From an uncultured Rickettsiales bacterium (GTDB lineage: Bacteria; Pseudomonadota; Alphaproteobacteria; Rs-D84), in assembly GCA_900549365.1 (NCBI GenBank), contig UROD01000049.1, positions 1 through 6,284 of the forward strand: a stretch of 6,284 bases of DNA, given 5' to 3'. The first letter of the stretch is position 1. Every line of letters starts with the position of its first letter. The position numbers and the translations under genes are program-made. Shown here piece after piece: positions 1 to 4,322 of the stretch. The notes under the pieces are model-generated. The model did no database searches and had not been told where the DNA came from. It worked only from the letters and a program-made list of their open reading frames with translations.

Positions 1-228
1 GATTTCGGCAACTTTCGCCGTGGCCTGTTTCATAGAAACCGCCGCAGACGTGTCCAACGTTGTCACGCGCAATGTGATTGCGGTTCTGTCCTTGGGCGCG
101 GTGGTCAGGCATTCGCCCGATACCGACACAGTACGAACATCGCGTGGCTGTTCCAGCCAGCCAAACACCAATGCCAGTACCGCACCTGTGCCGATTACAC
201 TGCCCACCCAGACGAATGATTTTTTCAT
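1..228 (-). CDS. SIMPL (DUF541) domain protein, N-terminal part, cut by window edge
   Basis: The first 76 residues are visible; the rest lies beyond the left edge. Residues 1-4 are MKKS, residues 5-24 form a hydrophobic segment (uncleaved anchor or signal peptide), and from about residue 32 comes TVSVSGECLTTAPKDRTAIT followed by a Thr/Val-rich strand and an alanine-rich helix (MKQATAKVAEI). This pattern (V-x-V-S-G-E, then 'A-P-x-D', then a helix of the 'A..A...A..' type) is the start of the SIMPL/DUF541 family, whose members are periplasmic or membrane-anchored proteins of largely unknown function. The start ATG has a strong Shine-Dalgarno, AGGGAGAG, about 4 nt upstream. It lies 25 bp downstream of the trpS stop on the same strand, so it is probably the second gene of a trpS operon. 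A cysteine at residue 40 directly after the SGE motif is unusual to my eye, but I cannot judge its conservation. Confidence 0.75.
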   Translation of the reverse strand, partial: MKKSFVWVGSVIGTGAVLALVFGWLEQPRDVRTVSVSGECLTTAPKDRTAITLRVTTLDTSAAVSMKQATAKVAEI

Positions 229-253
229 ATTTCTCTCCCTTGCTGTGTTTTAT

Positions 254-1303
254 CTAGTCAAAATAGTTCAGTTTCATTGCGGCCTTGACCCGTTTGACGG
301 TTTCAGCCGCCGCCGCACGCGCATCCATTGTGCCACGACGCAAGATTTCCATCACCGATGCGGGGTCGCGCGCCAATGCCTCGCGACGTTCACGAATTGG
401 GCGCAATGTTTCCTGCATTACGTTGTTCAAGAATTTCTTGACCTTGACATCGCCCAAACCGCCACGTTCATAGTGCGCCGCCAATTCGGCATAGTTCGCG
501 TATTCTGGCAAAAACGCTGCAAAATGTTCTGGACGTGCAAACACCGACAAATAAATAAATACTGGATTGTCCGTCGTGTTTCCTGGGTCTTCTATGCGAA
601 TATGATTTGGGTCGGTGAACATTGTTTTAACCTTGGCCGCGATTTCGTCCGCAGAATCTTTCAGATAAATGCCGTTGTTCAAACTCTTGCTCATTTTCGC
701 ATTGCCGTCCGTCCCCGGCAGACGCGCCGCCGATTTAGATTGCGGGACAACCGCGCGTGGCATGGTCAATGTATCGCCATAAACACTGTTAAATTTGTGC
801 ACGATTTCAGATGCCTGTTCCAACATTGGCAACTGGTCTTCGCCAACAGGCACAACGTTTGCGCCAAACGCCGTGATGTCCGCCGCCTGTGATATCGGGT
901 ATGTAAAGAATCCGACCGGCACACCGCCGTTAAACTTTTCCTTTTGTGCGATTTCGGTTTTTACCGTTGGGTTGCGTTGCAGGCGCGCCACCGTCACCAA
1001 ATTCATATAATAGAACGTCAATTCGGTCAGTTCTGACACCTCGGACTGGATAAACATAGTTGTTTTTGTTGGGTCATAACCCGCCGCCAACATATCCAGC
1101 GTGATTTCCATCACGTTTTCACGAACCCGCGTCGGATTATCAAAATTATCCGTCAGCCCTTGGGCGTCGGCAATCATGACGTACATCTTGGCATACCCGC
1201 CGGCATTCTGGATTGCAATATTCGGCATCAACGCGCCAACCATGTGTCCAATATGCAGCGGACCAGTCGGACGAATACCTGTTAAAATAATATCTTTGGA
1301 CAT
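254..1303 (-). CDS. trpS: tryptophan--tRNA ligase (TrpRS)
   Basis: Cytosolic class Ic aminoacyl-tRNA synthetase that charges tRNA-Trp with tryptophan using ATP. The 349-aa product is full length for the family. It starts DIILTGIRPTGPLHIGHMVG, with a canonical HIGH motif at residues 17-20. It has VPVGEDQ at 151-157, the usual Rossmann-domain signature, and the class I KMSKS loop at 203-207, followed by a helical anticodon-binding region. I chose the ATG at 1301-1303. An upstream in-frame GTG at 1310-1312 would sit directly against the Shine-Dalgarno (AGAGAG, about 1314-1319), while the ATG sits about 10 nt from it. The sequence (RPTGPLHIGH, NPTVKTEI, RLPGTDGNAKMSKSLNN, ERGGLGDVKVKKFLN) resembles the TrpRS type I know from Firmicutes such as Streptococcus more than the 'QPTGxLHLGN' type common in proteobacteria. 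That comparison is from memory. It is followed closely by the SIMPL gene. Confidence 0.97.
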   Translation of the reverse strand: MSKDIILTGIRPTGPLHIGHMVGALMPNIAIQNAGGYAKMYVMIADAQGLTDNFDNPTRVRENVMEITLDMLAAGYDPTKTTMFIQSEVSELTELTFYYMNLVTVARLQRNPTVKTEIAQKEKFNGGVPVGFFTYPISQAADITAFGANVVPVGEDQLPMLEQASEIVHKFNSVYGDTLTMPRAVVPQSKSAARLPGTDGNAKMSKSLNNGIYLKDSADEIAAKVKTMFTDPNHIRIEDPGNTTDNPVFIYLSVFARPEHFAAFLPEYANYAELAAHYERGGLGDVKVKKFLNNVMQETLRPIRERREALARDPASVMEILRRGTMDARAAAAETVKRVKAAMKLNYFD

Positions 1304-1346
1304 AGTAATCACTCTCTGATGTTTTATCGGTTTGTATGTTATAACA

Positions 1347-1374
1347 TTTATAATAAAAAATCAACATTACGCAA
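1347..1374 (-). promoter_or_regulatory. putative sigma-70 promoter of trpS
   Basis: Read on the minus strand, TTGCGT (1369-1374) is followed after 16 bp by TATAAA (1347-1352). An alternative overlapping pair, TTGATT then TATAAC with 15 bp spacing, lies slightly downstream. Either would start transcription roughly 25-40 nt before the trpS ATG, in an AT-rich stretch. This rests on motif resemblance only. Confidence 0.4.
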
Positions 1375-1423
1375 CATATGCACATAAAAATGTTGTTGCC
1401 ACAAGTGATGTTTTCTTATAAGA

Positions 1424-1452
1424 TTGGCATTGATACAAAGTGTTTTTGTATT
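1424..1452 (+). promoter_or_regulatory. putative sigma-70 promoter for leader RNA and Cys-rich gene 1
   Basis: TTGGCA (1424-1429, five of six matches to consensus) is separated by 17 bp from TGTATT (1447-1452, four of six). Transcription would begin near 1459, giving a leader of about 200 nt before the gene at 1659 that includes the hairpin series at 1512-1617. A second candidate is TTGTTG (1393-1398), 18 bp, TATAAG (1417-1422). I see no promoter-like sequence between the terminator at 1617 and the Shine-Dalgarno at 1641, so the gene is most easily explained by a promoter upstream of the hairpins. Confidence 0.35.
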
Positions 1453-1484
1453 GGGGTGTAGAAACCCGTAAATAAGGCGTCCGA

Positions 1485-1553
1485 ATGCATGCAAATGTGT
1501 GGACGAAAAAACTCCGACCTGTGCGGTTGGAGGGTTGTGAATATATTGAATAA
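1485..1553 (+). other. possible leader-peptide ORF (22 codons) in the attenuator-like leader
   Basis: An ATG at 1485 is preceded by TAAGG with 7 nt spacing and opens a 22-codon frame ending in TAA at 1551-1553. It includes one Trp codon (1500-1502), a run of basic residues (TKKLRPVR) and one Cys codon. The frame runs through both arms of the 1512-1532 hairpin, so a ribosome stalled at the Trp codon would cover part of the first arm. A second overlapping frame from the ATG at 1495 contains two Cys codons and one Trp codon but has a poorly placed Shine-Dalgarno. No single amino acid is strongly over-represented, so a regulatory peptide is only a possibility. Confidence 0.2.
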
Positions 1554-1617
1554 ACAACACTATTCCTTATTATAGTTTCTAACCTCCAACCACCTGAAAT
1601 AAATCCGGTGGTTTTTT
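1512..1617 (+). promoter_or_regulatory. attenuator-like leader RNA with mutually exclusive hairpins
   Basis: Four complementary segments lie in order. Segment 1, CTCCGACC (1512-1519), pairs with segment 2, GGTTGGAG (1525-1532), as an 8-bp stem with one G-U pair and a 5-nt loop. Segment 2 extended, GGTTGGAGG (1525-1533), can instead pair perfectly over 9 bp with segment 3, CCTCCAACC (1583-1591). The end of segment 3, AACCACC (1588-1594), can pair with segment 4, GGTGGTT (1607-1613), which runs into six T residues. So 1:2 allows the 3:4 terminator, and 2:3 blocks it, as in classic amino-acid operon attenuators and transcriptional riboswitches. CCTCC in segment 3 could also pair with GGAGG (1643-1647) in the Shine-Dalgarno of the next gene. 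Two weaker hairpins lie between segments 2 and 3 (GTTGT/ACAAC and ACTAT/ATAGT). The G-U pair in 1:2 favours the plus strand. The ligand or signal is unknown; an independent small RNA ending at the terminator is the main alternative. Confidence 0.5.
1588..1617 (+). terminator. Rho-independent terminator hairpin within the leader
   Basis: AACCACC (1588-1594) and GGTGGTT (1607-1613) form a 7-bp stem with a 12-nt loop, and T residues run from 1612 to 1617. It lies 41 bp before the start codon of the plus-strand gene. It therefore either ends a separate short RNA or works as a conditional terminator. Confidence 0.6.
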
Positions 1618-1658
1618 GTTGCATCGCTGCAAGCGCACAAGAGGAGGAAAAAACAAAG

Positions 1659-2408
1659 ATGAGAAAAATGTCATTACTGCCGGTGTTCGCAGGCCTGATG
1701 TTTATGGTTGGAAATGCATTGGCGGGAAATTATACGTGTTCATACACATATACCAGTTTGCCATCAGGTTATACATCACAACCCGACCAAACAACGGGAC
1801 GTAATTGTAGTACACTCAAAAGATTTTATCACTGTAATTCATCTGTCAAGGGTTGCGATTATATTACAGAATGCGCAACCTGTCAGAGCGGCTATACACT
1901 GACTAATACCTCCAGTACCACTGGCCCATTTTGTAAATCAAACACATTGAAAACATGTTGTAAAACATGCAGCAACTGTACCAGCGATACAACATGGAGC
2001 GCATACGGCAGCAGTTATCCAGGTTACGAGAAAAAGATGACTGCGACCTGTTCTTGTGCGGGGACATGTACCAGAAGCATTTCTCTGCGGTGTGTTGCTG
2101 GGTATTATGGCAGTGCCAGCATGTCCAGCAGTGGCCCAAAAGGGTGCACCAAATGTCCTGACAACGCCACCTGTATGGGTGGAAATGGCAATGGCTATTC
2201 GTGCAATGTCGGTTATTACCGCAGTGGTTCAGATTGCGTCAGATGTCCAACCGTGCCAAACGTTTATACAGACAAGGCATGCACACACCCCGCTGTTGGC
2301 ACAACCCGCAGTTCTGGTTCAGAGGTTATAAACGAGTGCATTTTGCCAACAGGGACATATTATGACCCAACGGGCGAGATAGAGTTTACCAACAACTGCT
2401 TTTATTGA
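1659..2408 (+). CDS. secreted cysteine-rich protein 1 (function unknown)
   Basis: I do not recognise a named family. The 249-aa product begins with a clear signal peptide (MRKMSLLPVFAGLMFMVGNA then LA; likely cleavage after residue 22), so it is exported. The mature part has 24 cysteines, nearly one residue in ten, plus many Ser, Thr, Gly and Tyr. A C-x2-G-Y module recurs at residues 75 (CQSGYT), 145 (CVAGYY) and 182 (CNVGYY); the last two each lead to a C-x2-C-P pair (163-167 and 193-197), rather like EGF or TNFR-type cysteine modules. A CC pair at 100-101 is followed by CKTCSNC. The last 25 residues (INECILPTGTYYDPTG, then a C-terminal NNCFY) look like a discrete cap module. The start is supported by GAGGAGG 11 nt upstream and by the signal peptide. 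The gene is preceded by an attenuator-like leader, is followed by a strong terminator, and stands alone. Its signal peptide closely resembles that of the gene at 4323, which suggests membership of a family of exported proteins. Confidence 0.9.
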   Translation: MRKMSLLPVFAGLMFMVGNALAGNYTCSYTYTSLPSGYTSQPDQTTGRNCSTLKRFYHCNSSVKGCDYITECATCQSGYTLTNTSSTTGPFCKSNTLKTCCKTCSNCTSDTTWSAYGSSYPGYEKKMTATCSCAGTCTRSISLRCVAGYYGSASMSSSGPKGCTKCPDNATCMGGNGNGYSCNVGYYRSGSDCVRCPTVPNVYTDKACTHPAVGTTRSSGSEVINECILPTGTYYDPTGEIEFTNNCFY

Positions 2409-2423
2409 TTGTTACATCAAAAC

Positions 2424-2452
2424 AAAAAACGCGCTGACACAGCGCGTTTTTT
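2424..2452. terminator. bidirectional Rho-independent terminator
   Basis: ACGCGCT (2429-2435) and AGCGCGT (2441-2447) form a GC-rich 7-bp stem with loop GACAC, flanked by A residues on the left and T residues on the right. It therefore works as an intrinsic terminator on both strands. It lies between the convergent ends of Cys-rich gene 1 (stop at 2408) and rpsD (stop at 2478) and can serve both. Confidence 0.9.
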
Positions 2453-2477
2453 GTAATTATTTCGATTTTTATTTTCT

Positions 2478-3110
2478 TTAACGAGAATAAAATTCGACAA
2501 CCAATTCTGGGAACATCTGAACTGGGTATGGAACATCTTGGAACGATGGAACACGTGCAAATGTCGCTGTGAAATTTGCGCTGTCCACGTTGATGTAATC
2601 TGGCCAATTGCGTTCCGCAGATTCCAGTGCCAAAACAACCAATGGCATCTGTTTTGCTTTTTCGCTGACGGTGATAACATCACCAGGGTTGACCTGATAA
2701 GATGCGATTTTAACGCGTTTGCCATTGACATAGACGTGACCGTGGCTGATTAACTGGCGTGACGAGAACACGGTTGGTGCCAATTTTGCACGATATACAA
2801 CGGCGTCCAAACGGCGTTCCAGCAAACCAATCAAGTTATCTGGTGTGTCGCCCTTCATATTATTAGCTTCCAAATAATATGCACGGAACTTCTTTTCGCC
2901 GATGTTACCATAGTAACCCTTTAATGTCTGTTTTGCACGCATCTGTTTTGCGTAATCAGACGAATTGCCACCACGAGATGTTGGCCCATGCTGACCAGGT
3001 TTGTATTTACGTTTGTTAAATGGAGATTTTGCCTGACCCCACAGGTTCACGCCCAAACTGCGGGCGATTTTCAATTTACGAGTGCTGCGTTTCGCGCCTG
3101 CTCTTGCCAT
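2478..3110 (-). CDS. rpsD: 30S ribosomal protein S4
   Basis: Primary 16S rRNA-binding protein that nucleates assembly of the 30S body. The 210-aa product is of normal length. Residues 1-95 form the N-terminal S4 domain (RKLKIARSLGVNLWG, NKRKYKPGQHG near 32-42, KQTLKGYYGNIGEKKFRAYY). The S4 RNA-binding fold covers about 98-160 (ERRLDAVVYRA, QLISHGHVYVNGKRVKIASY, NPGDVITV), and the protein ends VVEFYSR as S4 usually does. There is no N-terminal zinc-knuckle cysteine set, so it is the C-minus type. The ATG at 3108-3110 was chosen because S4 begins MAR and AAAGGA sits 7 nt upstream. An in-frame GTG at 3155 with its own AAGGA would add 15 residues not expected in the family. It appears monocistronic: its own promoter candidate lies upstream, the lemA terminator separates it from lemA, and a strong terminator follows. 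Confidence 0.98.
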   Translation of the reverse strand: MARAGAKRSTRKLKIARSLGVNLWGQAKSPFNKRKYKPGQHGPTSRGGNSSDYAKQMRAKQTLKGYYGNIGEKKFRAYYLEANNMKGDTPDNLIGLLERRLDAVVYRAKLAPTVFSSRQLISHGHVYVNGKRVKIASYQVNPGDVITVSEKAKQMPLVVLALESAERNWPDYINVDSANFTATFARVPSFQDVPYPVQMFPELVVEFYSR

Positions 3111-3167
3111 AATTTTATCCTTTGTTTTTTGGTTTTTAGGTGCCAGATGTTTCACAGATTCCTTATC

Positions 3168-3193
3168 GCGTGCGATGCCAAAACCATCGTCGC
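3168..3193 (-). other. hairpin in the rpsD 5' leader
   Basis: On the minus strand, GCG then CGATG pairs with CATCG then CGC across a 7-nt loop, with a small internal loop. It lies in the leader of about 108 nt between the predicted rpsD start site and ATG. S4 controls its own synthesis through mRNA structures in several bacteria, so this could be an operator, but nothing here proves S4 binding. Confidence 0.25.
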
Positions 3194-3224
3194 AGTAATC
3201 AGTTCTGATTGTCCAGCGGGTGGT

Positions 3225-3253
3225 ATCTTAGTGTATTTTTGTTCGGAAATCAA
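3225..3253 (-). promoter_or_regulatory. putative sigma-70 promoter of rpsD
   Basis: On the minus strand TTGATT (3248-3253) and TAAGAT (3225-3230) are separated by exactly 17 bp. Transcription would start near 3218, giving a leader of about 108 nt ahead of the rpsD ATG. The promoter lies downstream of the lemA terminator, consistent with independent rpsD transcription. Confidence 0.5.
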
Positions 3254-3317
3254 GTATTTTCTGAACATTCAGTCGATTTTTCACGTCGCACGATGTGGCG
3301 AAACACTCGGCACGGTC

Positions 3318-3340
3318 AAAATACCGCCCAATTTGGGCGG
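3318..3340 (-). terminator. putative Rho-independent terminator of lemA
   Basis: CCGCCCA (3324-3330) and TGGGCGG (3334-3340) form a 7-bp GC-rich stem with a 3-nt loop. Read on the minus strand it is followed by TATTTT. It lies about 55 bp beyond the lemA stop codon. The U-tract is short and interrupted, so termination may be partial. Confidence 0.6.
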
Positions 3341-3394
3341 GCGTGTTTTTACCGTCGAAACCGATTGAATGGGTATGCAGAGTAAAATCTTGCA

Positions 3395-3934
3395 TCAAAA
3401 TTTTACCGTTGGGTTGGCACGTGACGCATCGTCCGCCGCAAACAACTGTTCGTGCGTAATGCCAAACGCGCGTGCGACGATGTTTGACGGGAACTGGTCA
3501 ATTTGGGTATTCAACGCCATGACCACGGTGTTATAGAACTGGCGCGATGCCTGAATTTTGTTTTCCGTGTCGGACAATTCACGCTGTAATTCCAGAAAGT
3601 TTTCATTTGCGCGCAATGTTGGATAGTTTTCCGACAACGCAAAGATGCTCTTCAATGTCTGGGACAACTGATTTTCCGCAGCCACGCGCGCATCACCAGT
3701 TGCATTCATGGCCGAATTACGCGCCGCGATAACCGCGTCCAATGTTTCGCGTTCGTGCTTGGCCGCACCACGCACCGTTTCAACCAGATTAGGAATCAAA
3801 TCATAGCGACGCTTTAACTGGGTATCGATGGTGGCAAATGCCTCGCGCGCCTGATTTTTGCGCGCAATCAGACCGTTATACACGGCGATAAAATACAAAA
3901 CTAATACTGCAACGATTGCAACTGCTGTCCACAT
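3395..3934 (-). CDS. lemA: LemA family protein
   Basis: A 179-aa membrane-anchored protein of the LemA family. Residues 2-19 form one hydrophobic N-terminal segment (WTAVAIVAVLVLYFIAVY), followed by the family core: ATIDTQLKRRYDLIPNLVET at 34-53, SENYPTLRANENFLELQREL at 101-120, then DTENKIQASRQFYN and FPSNIVARAFGI. The core is expected to be a long-helix bundle. LemA proteins are widespread but their biochemical role is unclear; some are encoded beside the HtpX protease or TPM-domain proteins, neither of which is visible here. The ATG has AAGGA 7 nt upstream. The gene appears to be transcribed alone, with noncoding DNA upstream and a terminator downstream. It ends PTVKF, and its length is ordinary for the family. 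Confidence 0.95.
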   Translation of the reverse strand: MWTAVAIVAVLVLYFIAVYNGLIARKNQAREAFATIDTQLKRRYDLIPNLVETVRGAAKHERETLDAVIAARNSAMNATGDARVAAENQLSQTLKSIFALSENYPTLRANENFLELQRELSDTENKIQASRQFYNTVVMALNTQIDQFPSNIVARAFGITHEQLFAADDASRANPTVKF

Positions 3935-3964
3935 AATTTAATCCTTTTGTTATTGTTCAATGTT

Positions 3965-3992
3965 ATTGTAGTGCAAACGGGGAAAAATACAA
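3965..3992 (-). promoter_or_regulatory. weak promoter candidate for lemA
   Basis: On the minus strand TTGTAT (3987-3992) is followed after 16 bp by TACAAT (3965-3970, five of six matches to the -10 consensus), about 30 bp before the lemA ATG. The -35 match is poor. A 9-bp direct repeat, TGTTATTGT at 3949-3957 and 3961-3969, overlaps the region downstream of the -10 and could be a protein site or chance. Confidence 0.3.
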
Positions 3993-4000
3993 CCACGAAA

Positions 4001-4091
4001 ATCCGTCCACACCGATGACGACGATAAATATTTGCGCTGCGCGCAACATTACTTACTGGATTGCCACGCTGCGCTCGCAATGACAAAGGGG
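4001..4091 (+). repeat. dispersed intergenic repeat, copy A
   Basis: This copy matches 5759-5854 in the same orientation. Both start ATCCGTC and share the segments GCGCAACATTA and TTACTGGATTGCC, a CGCT(A/G)CGCTCGCAATGACA block and a closing GGGG. Matching is best in the 3' two thirds. Inside is a 6-bp hairpin, TTGCGC and GCGCAA around tgc, followed by an imperfect palindrome bounded by ATTGC and GCAAT. Read on the minus strand, the second part gives the peptide string LRAQRGNP, a well-known spurious translation of this repeat class in many bacterial genomes. It lies upstream of lemA and encodes nothing credible. Confidence 0.8.
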
Positions 4092-4247
4092 ACTAAGTTC
4101 CTAGAATACATGTTCTTCGAATACCAAAAGACCACCTCCCCCTATCGGGTACTCTTTCATAGGATAAGAACTTGGCCCGCGACAAGATTGAATTTTTCGT
4201 CCCAGAAACTGGCTTGGCCACGGAATTACAATGAACATAAATTGTGA
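4092..4247. other. non-coding stretch after repeat copy A
   Basis: I see no gene here. The stretch holds a long-range inverted repeat: AAGTTC followed by CTA (4095-4103) against TAGG, ATAA, GAACTT (4160-4173), so the whole 4095-4173 block could fold with a small bulge. CCTAT (4141-4145) and ATAGG (4159-4163) offer a competing stem. CTTGGCC occurs twice (about 4171 and 4213). The block begins directly at the end of repeat copy A and may be part of a longer element; copy B lacks it. Confidence 0.35.
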
Positions 4248-4276
4248 TTGCAAAAAAGTGTAAATTAACGTATCAT
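4248..4276 (+). promoter_or_regulatory. putative sigma-70 promoter of Cys-rich gene 2
   Basis: TTGCAA (4248-4253), 17 bp, TATCAT (4271-4276, five of six matches). Transcription would start near 4283, about 40 nt before the ATG. TATCA (4271-4275) and TGATA (4282-4286) form a small dyad across the -10 and start site, and AACGTA (4267-4272) has an inverted partner TACGTT (4292-4297), so an operator is possible. This leader has no hairpin series like that of the first Cys-rich gene. Confidence 0.55.
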
Positions 4277-4322
4277 TATGGTGATAATAATTACGTTGCC
4301 ACGCGTTGCAATGGAGAGAAAA

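Noticed and set aside
20..892. Long 290-codon plus-strand open frame
   Set aside because: It lies opposite trpS and the SIMPL gene, its translation has no recognisable domain and odd composition, and trpS on the minus strand is unmistakable.
1304..1312. GTG start that would lengthen TrpRS by three residues
   Set aside because: The Shine-Dalgarno would be directly against the GTG; the ATG at 1301-1303 has normal spacing and the family starts close to it.
1459..1617. 6S RNA or SRP RNA gene
   Set aside because: The ends do not pair into the long 6S hairpin, and the conserved SRP RNA tetraloop and bulge sequence are absent.
1304..1620. T-box riboswitch upstream of trpS
   Set aside because: I see no T-box sequence or specifier-loop arrangement, and T-boxes are not expected in alphaproteobacteria. 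The trpS promoter candidate also lies downstream of the hairpins.
3111..3155. Upstream GTG start for rpsD
   Set aside because: S4 proteins start at the MAR sequence, which has its own good Shine-Dalgarno; kept only as a regulatory curiosity.
3901..4086. Minus-strand open frame beginning MSLRAQRGNP
   Set aside because: This is the typical spurious translation of the dispersed repeat; no Shine-Dalgarno or conserved domain supports it.
4110..4130. Possible tRNA T-loop (TTCGAAT)
   Set aside because: No flanking T-stem, anticodon arm or acceptor stem can be built on either strand.
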